From assembly GCF_009905375.1 (NCBI RefSeq), contig NC_133657.1, positions 63,116,503 to 63,180,502 on the forward strand: DNA of 64,000 nucleotides, read 5' to 3'. The notes beneath the pieces are model-generated. The model had not been told where the DNA came from, made no database searches, and saw nothing but the letters and a program-made list of their open reading frames with translations. This DNA is from Apium graveolens (Eukaryota; Streptophyta; Magnoliopsida; Apiales; Apiaceae). This document shows, in pieces, positions 31,644-42,558 of this stretch. The number at the start of each line of letters is the position of its first letter. Position 1 is the first letter of the stretch. Made by a program: the position numbers and the translations under genes.

Positions 31644-32206
31644 TGTTGTAGTCTTGATGATAATTCACCAAAATATATTAAGTAGATTTATTAAGTGTCT
31701 TTTGTAGCTTTCAACGGATAATCACATTTATCTATCCGTTGAAGGAGTAGCTTATGTTAATAAGTATGTAGCACGTTTTGTACACTAGAATAACTGGGAG
31801 GAATTTAGTAGTTATTGTAATTTGTAAGTCATGTTGACTACTAGCAAGATATAAAAAATAGGTGGGCTAAATGTAAATATAAAATGCCTTATAATTTTGT
31901 ATAAGTGAAAGAGTATCAACTACTAAGAAAACAACTTCAACTGCTAATTTACAAAGCTTCAACATATGACTCTACAAGCTTCAACGAATAACTCAATATG
32001 CCTTCAACGGATAAGTCAAGCCTTTAACGGATATTAGTTAAAGCTGTCAACGGATGCTATCAAGAAAACTTCAATGGGTGGCACCAATATAGTGTCAATG
32101 GATAACATCTAAGAAGCTTCAATGGATAATCAACAAGATAACAACTGATAGGGACTTGACAGAAACTGACAGAGTCACACGGGTTGATAATGCACAAAAG
32201 GAATGT
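31644..32206 (+). repeat. second SIRE-like copia element: 5' LTR, left part (U3)
   Basis: Starts TGTTGTAGTCTTGATGATAA, resembling the LTR start of the first SIRE-like element (TGTTGTGCATATG...CTTGATGAT), and shares blocks such as AAGTCATGTTGACT and GTAGCTTATGTTAATAA. It is cut at 32206 by a gypsy element and resumes at 46530. It contains a cluster of CAACGGAT words. Confidence 0.8.
31711..32128. repeat. CAACGGAT word cluster in U3 of the second copia LTR
   Basis: TCAACGGATA at 31711, ATCCGTTGA at 31735, TCAACGAATA at 31981, TCAACGGATAA at about 32004, TTAACGGAT at about 32023, GTCAACGGATG at about 32046, TCAATGGATA at about 32094 and 32118. This is the one-base relative of the CGACGGAT word of the other element, in the same part of the LTR. 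Confidence 0.85.
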
Positions 32207-35200
32207 TGTGACGCCCTCAATCTCGGGGTTAGGAAATGAGGACCCACACACCTCTAATCTATGAATTAAATATGCATAAACCCCGATTAGCTACTAACAG
32301 GATCAAACATGATAAAGTATGAGATAAGATTACAACTACCAATCATAGAATATAACTTACAACCCAAAAAAAACCAAATTTTACATAGTCGATCCCGACT
32401 TGGAATCGACAGATAACCCATTGTATCTTTACAACTTTTTGGCTAAGCGTTTGCTCACTCAAAACCTGTACTATCTTCTCTGGCAACCGGAAGCCCTCAA
32501 CACGGTAGGGACCACCAGGTACGCTCTTACGAGCAGTGCGCCTAAGCCTGGCTATCTTCTTGCTTAACTCCCATGGTTAGATTAAAATAAAACATATGAG
32601 TATAAAACTCAGCAAGTAACTATAAAACAGTTCTACGATACAAAATCCACATATAAATTACTGATCTCAGGGCATTCTACTTTATCATTTCTAGGTGGCA
32701 GATTTCTATCTTTTAGGCTATGAAAAGGGTTATGAAGAAAACTTTGGGCTTTCAAGGAACAAGGCTCAAGATAGGGTGAAAGCCGACACTCATCACAAAT
32801 CATTAACAGGATCACAAATGATCTTTCAAATGGAAAGCGACAATCTTTTCATTATAGGGAATCAAATTATGATCAACAGAATCAAAATCAGGGTTCACAA
32901 GCTGTAAGCTTCACAATATCACAATCAACTCTTTTCAAAACAATATAAACCTTTTTCATTTTCAAAGAATCAATTACTGAATAGGAAATTTCAATTCCTT
33001 TTTAAATAGTTATGGAACCCTTAATTGGACTACTTTATCTTTCATTTCATAATAATATGGGTGATCAGCCCGTATCGACCTCCATCCGGTCTTTAAGGTA
33101 CCAATGGCATAATTTCAGCCTTAAACTGGACTACCCCGCTAGCCTCTTAACACGACTGGACTAGTCCCACTAGTCTCTTACGTTTCAATCCAATTCATCA
33201 TGAATTCGTTTGGAAAACCTTGTGTTGGAAAAAGAAAGGTGTACTAAATCCATTTTATCATTACCAAGAATATGAAATCATTCAGACTCTTTCAAGTCGA
33301 AACTCATTCTTAAGTTCAATTTTAAGGATTCAAAGGAAGTGAATAAACCAAAGGTAAGCAAGGTTCAATGCTAAAGATCTTGATCAAATGATAACAAGGT
33401 ACGCAAACTAGGGAATCAAAACCGTTTCAAGGATCAATAGAGGATAAGGTAAACAAAGGAGTAAAGGATCATTACACAAGGGGTTCGTAAAGGTACTTGT
33501 AGGGTTTACAACAGTTCAAGGTATAACAAGTCATCAGAATAGGAAAAAGGGGTTACTAAAGGGTTGGATCAATAAGCTTATCAATAACAAGTTCACAAGA
33601 TCAATGACAGGGTATCTCAAGAATCAATAACAGGGGTACATTACTTTAACAGTTCAATACTCTACATGGCATGAACAATATCCTCTTTATAACCATTTAC
33701 ACAAGTAAATAGAGTTACTTGCCTGAATTCGCTTTCCTGTTTCACAAAGGTCGAACTACTGCCACCTAGTATACTTTTCCCTTTCCTAGCCTGAATGCCC
33801 TCACGCTCTGAATCTACAATCAAAAACCAAAACCTTAATTTGATTCCCACTTGACGTTCCCAGAACACTTAACATTTCCCTTAATCGCAATACCCTAAGA
33901 GTATATTTATATACTCAATTATAATCACATAACACGTCTATATCATAACTCATATACTTTTACCGTATAGACTTCGAATCACGCATTACGATGCAAATAC
34001 GACATATAGCATTTAATCCTTGTACTTCAAACTCTATACTCGAGTTATCATATCAATTATATAACCTTATATCAATACGACTTAATTCCTTCTTTATCAT
34101 CATTTCATTCGAATCAAACCACACACATAAATCTCATAACTTCTAGAAATTACGCATGCATTCACTTAGCATCAAATCAATCACTTTTATATCTATATTT
34201 CATTCGTCTATGTCCACAAAACACAATTCAAGAATCAAACATTGACATGCATCACCAAAATCGCATATAAACTAGGGATCAAGTCACCACTTATTCTTTT
34301 AAATCATCTTTTAGCCTGACACTTACATGCAAAACTCTATCTTAACATGCATTTACTATTTCATCCACAAACCAAATTGAAATCACATCTATAATCCTTT
34401 TAAACACATAAATTAACTTTAATCCCATAAGATCAAGCAAGAATATCCAAAACTTCCGACAATCAAGACATGCATGCAACCATTTAAGTAATTGATCTAC
34501 CAAACACTCTAATTATCCAATAATTTCAAAGGATAAACATCAAAAAGTCATTTTCATCACTAAAAATCATTTTGATCTTCTAAAAATCAAGATTCCATTC
34601 GGGTTTTAGGAAATTATCACATGTAAACATTTTTTCCAAATCCTGAATCATTAATCATTCTAATCCCTCATCATTATCCTAGAATAAACATCCACAACCA
34701 TTTAAATCAACAAAATCAACTCATTAACTTTAAAATTCAAAAACCCATTCGGGTTTTAAACAAATCACTACATGCAATCACCAAAAATAAGATTTATGAA
34801 TGCTAGAGCTTAGTTATAGCATCATCACTCACCACCGGTTCACCGGAGTTCATCACCGGTGGTGGTGGCTTCACGGTGGTGCCCCCACTCGGGGGTTTCC
34901 AACCTTCAACCACCGATTATCACAACAAATATACACATGCAAGCATATAGCAACACTCCAAATCATTAAAGACCAAAACCCTTTTTATTTTCATAAGAGC
35001 CGAAGCAAAACCACCAAATTCCAACTTTGGATTTTTCAAAAACCTTGGAGATAGCAACATGCATCTATATATCTAGATAGATGAAGTAAAATCTCACACA
35101 ACCATGGTCTTATAATCGAAAATGGATGAAGAACAAGAGAGATTGAAGAGAGAGAGAGAGAGTATCGAGAGTGAGAGAGTGGAAACCAGAGAGAGAGAAA

Positions 35201-36187
35201 AAGAAATGAGAGAATGAGAGAAAAAAAGAGAGGTCGGGGTGAGGGAAGAAAAGAAAGGGGGTGGGGTTTATATACTACCAAGGAAGGGTAGTTTAGTAAA
35301 TTGGAAATTATATCACCAAATCATTCTTTTCTTTTCTAAAAATGAATTTAATTGGTAAATATCTCTCTCGGAAAAGATGGAATTGGTACCATTAATAATT
35401 TTAAAACATAGATCTCGAAATTAGCTTTTCATCCATATTTTCAGAATAATTTTTGAGCGAACGGTTGATGAAATACGGATTTTACAAGATTATACTGAAA
35501 ATAACATTTTTAACTCCATAAAATCATTTTAAAATGAACCGATCACGAAATAAATCCGTCTATTATTTTTAGAAAGTCTCTAGGACTATTTTGAAGGTAA
35601 CAAAACAAATTTCATGCATCGACCTTATTCGAGTAATTTTATAAAAATTCATAAAGGTCCAATAATCCTTATTTTAAATCAAATAATTTCCTTAAATCCG
35701 TTTAAAATTTAACAGATCACGTAGTCATGCATACAGACAAGCAAGCACATATATTCACACATCACAACTCAGATCTGATCATAAAATTTCCCTTTTTATC
35801 ACTATTCCTCTTTTCGCGTACCGGGTCACGTTCGGCCCGACGACCGACGCTCAACGTTTCAATTACGCTTCACAATCAATTATCTTTACCAACTGACACG
35901 TCACTAGAATGCTATACTTACTTAAACATTCTATTTCACATTAAAACACACATTTCACATTTAAACATTTTAATCCCTTTTTAAGACGGGTTCCGTTCTA
36001 CCTGACAGCCCGAAAACACAGCTTAACCCCTAAGCTGACTCTTTAAATTGGAACGCATCTATCTACGCTCCCAGATACTAATATGCCATAAAGAAAATTA
36101 ACCATCACTTAATCATATAATTTATAATTATACCATAAAATCATACTTTATTCACTTAATTACGTCACGAAATTCCCAGTCGTTACA
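32207..36187 (-). repeat. 3' LTR of the gypsy element
   Basis: 3,981 bp, TGTGACGCCCTC at the left and CGTTACA at the right (plus strand). A TATA box (minus TATATAAA, plus 35267-35274) is followed on the minus strand by a CT-rich leader (35130-35260). ORFs inside (for example 34800-35054, 35036-35281) are not genes. Confidence 0.93.
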
Positions 36188-36206
36188 ATCTACCCCCCTT
36201 AAAGGG
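36188..36206 (-). promoter_or_regulatory. polypurine tract of the gypsy element
   Basis: Minus-strand CCCTTTAAGGGGGGTAGAT sits immediately before the LTR start TGTAACGACTGGG. Confidence 0.88.
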
Positions 36207-36227
36207 ATTCTGTCCCCAGAATCTAGT

Positions 36228-37250
36228 CTAAGCAAATGGATGGGGATACTTTTCTTGCATTTCGCTTTCTAATTCCCAAGTTGACTCTTCCACTAATGGA
36301 TTTCTCCACAACACTCTAACTAGAGGTACAACTTTATTTCTAAGCGCCCTCTCTTTCCGATCTAGGATTCGAACTGGTTGTTTTACATAAGATAAGTCTG
36401 GTTGGATTTCTACTGGTTCCAATTCGATCACATGGCTTGCATCAGCATTATACTTCTTTAGAAGAGAAACGTGAAACATGTTATGAAGATGTTGCATTTG
36501 CGGAGATAGCGCTAATTCATAAGCCACCTTTCCAACTTATCGCAGTACTTCGAATGGTCCACTATACCTAGGACTCAACTTCCCTTTCTTTCCAAATCTG
36601 GTTAAACCTTTTCAATGAGATATCTTTAACAAGACTTTGTCTCCAGGTTCGAATTGCATATCTTTCCGTTCTCAATTCGCGTATTTCATTTGTCGATCTT
36701 GAGCAGCAATTAACCTTTTTCGAATCATTTCCACCTTTTCTTTTATTTGTTGAACTAGCTCTGGCCCAATTAATTTGGGCTAACCAACTTCGTCCCAATA
36801 TGTAGGGGATCTGCACTTTCTTCCATACAATGCTTCATAAGGCGGCATGCCAATACTTGCGTGATAACTGTTATTGTAGGAAAACTCAATTAATGGCAAA
36901 TGATCATCCCAATTTCCTTTGAAATCTATTACACAGGTTCGCAACATATCCTCGATTGTCTGTATTGCTCTTTTACTTTGTCCGTCAGTTTGCGGATGAT
37001 ATACCGTACTCATTTTCAGCTTAGTTCCCAAATGATCATAAAAATTATCACCAAAATATCGAGTTAAACCTCGGGTCTCTATCAGACATGATAGATACTG
37101 GAACTCCGTGACGCATTACAATCTCGTCCAAATACAATTTGACCAACTTTTCCAACTAAAACCTTTCGTTTATCGGCAAGAAATGCGCTGATTTCATCAA
37201 TCGATCGATTACCACCCAAATGGCATCATGATTAGACTTGGTCTCTGATG
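36228..37250 (-). pseudogene. gypsy integrase with chromodomain-like tail, broken
   Basis: Pieces in several frames. The core is seen in [21 protein letters not shown] (about 37010), including the catalytic Glu region, then [25 protein letters not shown]. The C-terminal part reads FHVSLLKKYNADASHVIE and then VLWRNPLVEESTWELESEM, the chromodomain-like end typical of Tekay/Del elements, with a stop at 36228. Multiple frameshifts and stops lie between 36530 and 37250. Confidence 0.88.
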
Positions 37251-38186
37251 TTCCGCTTTTACTCTTTGACACGTATAACACTTACTTATCCATTTCACAA
37301 TTTCCTTTTTCTTGTTTGGCCACCAATAACTTTCTTTTAAATCTTTGTACATTTTCGTACTTCCAGGGTGAATTGAAAATCTTGAGTTATGCGCCTCTTG
37401 CAAAATTTCATGCTTTAGCTCCACAACGCTAGGTATCCAAATACATGAGTTAACACGATATATTCCTCTTTCATCCTTTTGAGCTTTGATTTCCTCGCCT
37501 GACAACTTATATTTCTCGCGGTTCATCACTTGCTCTTGACAACATCGAATTTTTTCCAAAATTTCAGGTTGAAATGACATCGCATACATTGCTTCACCTC
37601 CAAATTCCGGGGTCTGCACTTCTATTTCCATCCTTTCAAAATCCTTGATCAATTTTTCTGACCAAGTTAACATATTCAATCTTTCCTTGTGACTTAAAGC
37701 ATCTGCTACCATATTTGCCTTTCCAGGATGATAATTTATTACACAGTCATAATCTTTGATCAATTCTAACCATCTTCTTTGCCTTATATTCAATTCCTCT
37801 TGAGTGAAAATATACTTTAAACTCTTATGATCTGTATAGATCTCGTACTTTTCTCCGTACAAATAATGCCTCCAAATTTTAAGTTCAAACACAATTGCTG
37901 CCAATTCCAAATCATGTGTGGGATACTTCTGTTCATGCGGCTTTAGTTGCCTTGACGCATATACTATTACCTTCCCGTGTTGCATTAACACACATCCAAG
38001 CCCTTTATACGAAGTATCACTGAAGATCACAAATTCTCCTTTTTCATCTGGTAACACCAACACTGGGGCGGTTACCAATCTCTTCTTCAATTCTTGAAAA
38101 CTTTCCTCGCATCTATCCGTCCACACAAACTTTTCGTTCTTCCTTGTCAATTTAGTCAATGGAACAGCAATCTTAGAGAAATATTA
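37209..38186 (-). pseudogene. gypsy RNase H and integrase zinc finger
   Basis: A 316-codon open stretch starting after a TAA at 38184-38186 that replaces a Gln codon in the RT connection region. RNase H contains [36 protein letters not shown] and the [11 protein letters not shown] block. The integrase H2C2 finger follows ([15 protein letters not shown] ... CYTCQRVK). It is better preserved than the rest of this pol. Confidence 0.92.
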
Positions 38187-39483
38187 CACAAACCTTCTAT
38201 AGTATCCGGCTAATCCAAGAAAACTTTTGACTTCTGTAGGAGTCTTGGGTCTTTCCCAATTCATCACAGCTTCTATCTTAGCTGGATCTACTTTGATTTC
38301 TTCCATATTAATTACATGTCCAAGAAATTGTACTTCCTTTAGCCAAAACTCAAACTTCGAAAACTTGGCGTACAACCTTTCTTTTCTCAAAATTTCCAAG
38401 GAAATCCTCAAATTTCCTTATGATCTTCTTCCGTCTTGGAGTATATCAATATATCATCAATAAACAATATAACGAACTTTTCCAAATATTGCTTGAACAC
38501 TCTGTTCATAAGATCCATAAATGCGGCTGGCGCGTTCGTCAAACCAAACGCCATTACCAAAAACTCGTAGTGTCCATATCTCGTTCGAAACGCCGTCTTG
38601 GGTATATCCTCCGCTTTAATCTTTAGCTGATGAAACCCAGATCTTAATTCAATCTTGGAGAAACAAGTAGCTCCTTTTAACTGATCAACAAGTCATCGAT
38701 TCGCGGTAGAGAGTACTTATTCTTAATTGTCAACTTATTCAATTCGCGATAATCAATGCACAATCTCATACTTTCATCTTTCTTCTTCACAAATAACACT
38801 GGTGCACCCCACGAGGATACACTTGGGCGTATAACTCCTTTATTCAACAATTCTTGCAACTGCCTTGCCAATTCCTTCATCTCGACTGGTGCCATACTAT
38901 AGGGAGCTTTCGATACTGGTTCTGTTCCAGGAGACAAATCAATCATAAACTCGATCTTTCTATCTGGAGGTAGTCCAGGTAATTCATCTGGAAACACATC
39001 AGGAAAATCTCTTACTACCGGAATATCTTCAATCCTTACGGATTCTTTCTCCACGTCCTTAACATGAGCCAAATAAACTTCGCATCCTTGACGTAGTAAT
39101 CTCCTCGTCTCGATAGCCGTTAGAAATTTCTTCTCTTGTCTTTTCCCTTTAAATATCACTTCATCACCATCCTTGGTCCTTAACTTCACCTTCTTACTTT
39201 TACACTCTATTTGCGCCTCGTGCTTTGACAACCAATCCATTCCTAATATAACCTCGAATTCTCCTAACTTAAAAGGAATTAAGTCAGCAAAAAAGTGCCG
39301 ACCTTCTATAACCACAACACAATCGGGACAAACTTTATTAACAATGACTTTCTCTTGATATGCTACCTCTATAATCAAATTATGTTCCAGAGGGTACGCA
39401 ACACAATTATGTCTATCAAGAATAATTTCAGAAATAAAAGATCTAGTTGCTCCAGAATCCATCAATACTTTTACTTCTACTGA
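38187..39483 (-). pseudogene. gypsy protease and reverse transcriptase, two frameshifts
   Basis: The protease active site [14 protein letters not shown] lies near 39445, just after a hAT-type MITE insertion. RT follows with the [20 protein letters not shown] block (about 38760-38800). A one-base loss near 38684 (DDLL to the next block) shifts the frame into [19 protein letters not shown] and the catalytic FIDDILIYS (about 38440). A second one-base loss near 38413 shifts into [20 protein letters not shown]. It is clearly non-functional. Confidence 0.92.
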
Positions 39484-40121
39484 GTTAATAATAGTGTTCC
39501 AGAAATCGGTAGGCATGCGAGGGCGGTGAGGGTACCTTCGAGAGATTAATCGGCAAGTCGGAGATTAATCAGACCGATTAATCGAAACATTAATCGGAAG
39601 AATATAAATATTATTTTTAATTTTTATAATTATATAATGACCAATATGTCAAATATTTGTTTGAAAAAAAATTAGAATGGTATTAAACAATATTTACACA
39701 TTTGACATGCGTTATGTACTAATTATTGAGTTTACAATATTAACTATATTCTAATTCACACTTTTAAATTAATTATAAAATGTTATTTTTATATTTTAAG
39801 TGAGAAAATAAATATATTAGATTACTTGTTACTTCTTACCAATACTTTATATTAGAAATTGACATGATATTGTGTGAAATTATTAAATTAATGAATTAAA
39901 ATTATAAAAACGTAAAAAAAATATTTTTTAATTATTTTCTGCCTAGACCGCCTAAGACCGATTTTTGACTGCCTAGCCCGCCTAATCCCGATTTTAACCC
40001 GATTTTTTGAAAAAATGCCTAAATCACCGCCTAGGTCCGGGTCGGGGCTTTTACCACCGCCTAGCGCCTAGGCGCCGCCTAGGCGGCCGTCTAGACCGAT
40101 TTTTAGAACACTGCTTAATAA
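39484..40121. mobile_element. 622-bp hAT-type MITE inserted at the gag-protease junction
   Basis: The element spans 39492-40113. The ends TAGTGTTCCAGAAATCGGT and (reverse complement) CAGTGTTCTAAAAATCGGT form terminal inverted repeats. The 8-bp flanks GTTAATAA (39484-39491) and CTTAATAA (40114-40121) match at 7 of 8 positions. The right arm is rich in CCGCCTAGGCG palindromes; the middle is AT-rich with no transposase. It splits the gypsy reading frame between GMLVI and INSVEVKVL. Confidence 0.85.
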
Positions 40122-41280
40122 CGAGCATACCTGCCACCACATCCACATCTTGCACATCATCTTTCATTGTCATATTAAAGGTCCTATCTCTGGGTTGAGG
40201 TGTTGGTGCTTGAAGGGGCGACGGTCCAGCAATTCTAAGAACATTGGCCTTCTGAACAGACTCCTTGCAGCTTCTGACCATATGGCCCACCTTTCCACAT
40301 TTGAAACAAGTTATTAATGCTTATTTGCTCTATTTGGGCACTCGGATGAGTAATGCCCTTTCTGGTTACACTTAAAATAGGTTACATCCAACTTGTTGCA
40401 CCTTTCCGGGTGTCTCTTCCCACAAAACTTGCACTCTTGAATCTGAGGTCTATTATCCTTCCCCGGTTGTCCTGCTTTCTGGAAACGGTTCTTCTGGGCT
40501 CCATTACCGGGCTTAAACTTTTGAAACTTTTGGTTCTGACCTCCACCATTCCTTCCAAACTTCCCTCTAAACTTTGAACTTCCTTGCTCTTGCTCCGAGC
40601 TCTCAAACTTCCTTTTCCTACCTTCACTTTCTCTTCTTGCATCTTCACGCTCTCCTTCTACTATCATTGCCTTCTGCACCTAGGCGGCATAATTCTTAAT
40701 CTCCAACAACGCCACTTGACTTCTAATCCACGACGTAAGTCCCTGTTGGAACCTTTTGGCCTTCTTTGTCTCCGTATTTACATACTCTGGTACGAATCTA
40801 GACAGCTCCGAGAATTTCACCTCATATTCCGCTACTGACATATCTTCTTGCCTAAGGTCCAAAAATTTTAATCTCCAACTGATCTTGCATATAACTTGGC
40901 AAATACTTCTCCAGAAACATTTCAGTAAACTTCTCCCACGGTAAGTCCTTTCCTTCCAGCAACGCCTTTGAAGATTCCCACCAGAAACTCGCTTCATCTT
41001 TAAGGTAATAACTCGCATATTGAGCTTTCTTCTCATCCTTGACTTCCGCTAACTCAAACGCTTTCTCCATTTCTCTTAACCACGACTGAGCTTTTATCGG
41101 GTCTGGTAAACCTAAGAACTCTGGGGGATGAACAGATTGAAAATGTTTGAAGTTTCCAACTTTAGGGGCTACGGGTTATTGCAAAAGCTGAGCAAGACGG
41201 CTCATCGTGGTGGTTTCTGGATTCACTTCTGGGTCTTGGGTTTGGATTTCTTCTTCTTGGTGATCTGGTGAGTTGGCCAT
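40051..41280 (-). pseudogene. gypsy gag with zinc knuckle, broken
   Basis: Starts at ATG 41278-41280 (MANSPDHQEEEIQTQD). TAA at 41176-41178, a frameshift near 40855, TAG at 40680-40682 and another shift near 40300 break the frame. Retrotransposon gag signature: QSWLREMEKAFELAEV, SYYLKDEASFWWES, FTEMFLEKYLPSYMQ, SVAEYEVKFSELSRFVPEY. Then comes a basic Gly/Gln/Lys-rich region and cysteine motifs CKFCGKRHPERC and FKCNQKGHYSSEC, with a further knuckle near 40290 (GHMVRSC). Confidence 0.9.
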
Positions 41281-41821
41281 TTCTTACAAACCTAATTGAG
41301 AAATTATTTAGCAATACGATAGCATGGCATATATATATAACAACATTTATTACGAAATCTGTTTTGCGGGTTTTAAGCTTTACACAATTTTGCACATGCA
41401 ATCCTATTACTATATAATTCTCATATCAGTGTTATTTTCTCATGGCACAGGGTATACTTTTTATGAAATTTTAAATACGGTTGTATAAAACATGTTACAC
41501 AAAATAGTTTATAAAGGTTTCTAGGGTGCATGATAAGAAACAAGATATATATTTGATTCATTAAACCAAGGGTACATAAACAAGGTCTGATTATCACAAG
41601 TTCTGGGAACATGTACAATAATAGGGTTAAACAGAGGAAAAACTGGAAAACATCCCCCTATCTACCCCTAACTTCTAACAACTTCTACTACAAGGTTCTG
41701 AGATATAATACAACAAATGAAAAAAGATCCCGACATCTGACCAAGTATCCCAAAGCCTACCGGCGCTGAAAAACAACAACTACGGGCTCCACCAAAAGTC
41801 CCACCTGACAAACACTAAACT
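41281..41821. other. untranslated spacer between leader ORF and gag
   Basis: Internal, non-coding sequence of the gypsy element with no recognisable domain. Confidence 0.5.
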
Positions 41822-42340
41822 CTAATCATCCAAAATCTCTCTCAACACAACCAACATCCAGCGAATGATCTTATGCAGCCTCCGGGTCTCAGCATCAACA
41901 TCACTAGTGGATGGTCCCTCATCTAATCTCCTCCGGGCAACCTGCTCCACCATCTTAACCCGAACTCTCCACTCAACATCCATAACTGAAGGGCTCTGCC
42001 TAGAATCTCGAGCTAGCCTATCCACCAAAGCTCCCAACTCAGGAATTCGGGAGTAAACAAAGTCTCGATCCTGGGTTAACTTGCCACCAACACTGACAGG
42101 CACAATCTTAGGCATCTCAGACTCTGGCTCAGGGGCTGGGGTCTCTGACTCTGGCCTCAAGGGTGATATCCGCATAGGGATCTCACTACTCTCAGATGGT
42201 TCCTCCTCTGGATCTGAACTAACATGCACAGGCTCCTTTGGAGAGGGTGGAATGGGGTCCACTAGGGTACCGGTCAAACTAACCTCTGAATCGAAATCAC
42301 TGCCACTATTGGGATATTGAGAGAAAACATAAAACAACAA
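41822..42340 (-). CDS. leader ORF upstream of gypsy gag, 172 codons, unknown
   Basis: An open frame between the primer site and gag. The N-terminal half is acidic and Ser/Pro/Glu-rich (SSDPEEEPSESSEIP, PESETPAPEPESEMP); the C-terminal half is charged and helical (EWRVRVKMVEQVARRRLDE, LHKIIRWMLVVLREILDD). It is intact while gag and pol are broken, but it is short enough that this may be chance. No family recognised. It could be a first exon joined to gag or a separate accessory protein. Confidence 0.45.
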   Translation of the reverse strand: MLFYVFSQYPNSGSDFDSEVSLTGTLVDPIPPSPKEPVHVSSDPEEEPSESSEIPMRISPLRPESETPAPEPESEMPKIVPVSVGGKLTQDRDFVYSRIPELGALVDRLARDSRQSPSVMDVEWRVRVKMVEQVARRRLDEGPSTSDVDAETRRLHKIIRWMLVVLREILDD

Positions 42341-42543
42341 CCAAGAAATAGCGTTAGGGTTAAATAAAGCTTCCAGCTAACTCACACCCTAATTTTAGTC
42401 ACTACTTTAGCTTATAAACACTTTCCTTAGACTATACCTAATAGTCTAACTCAACTCTATATGAGTCGAACTCTCTCGCGACATAGATATACTCCCAAAA
42501 TACCCTTTTTAATCCTAACTTGTCTTAGGGACTAGATCTTGTA

Positions 42544-42555
42544 GCTCTGATACCA
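42544..42555 (-). promoter_or_regulatory. primer binding site of the gypsy element, tRNA-Met type
   Basis: Minus-strand TGGTATCAGAGC, 3 bp from the 5' LTR end. Confidence 0.92.
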
Positions 42556-42558
42556 ACT

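Noticed and set aside
35036..35281. 81-codon Ser/Leu/Phe-rich ORF, also at 45389-45631
   Set aside because: It translates the GA/CT-rich leader of the gypsy LTR; both LTR copies give it and no domain is present.
35727..35984. ORF beginning MHTDKQAHIFTHH, repeated at 46077
   Set aside because: Non-coding LTR sequence present in both LTRs, with diverging ends.
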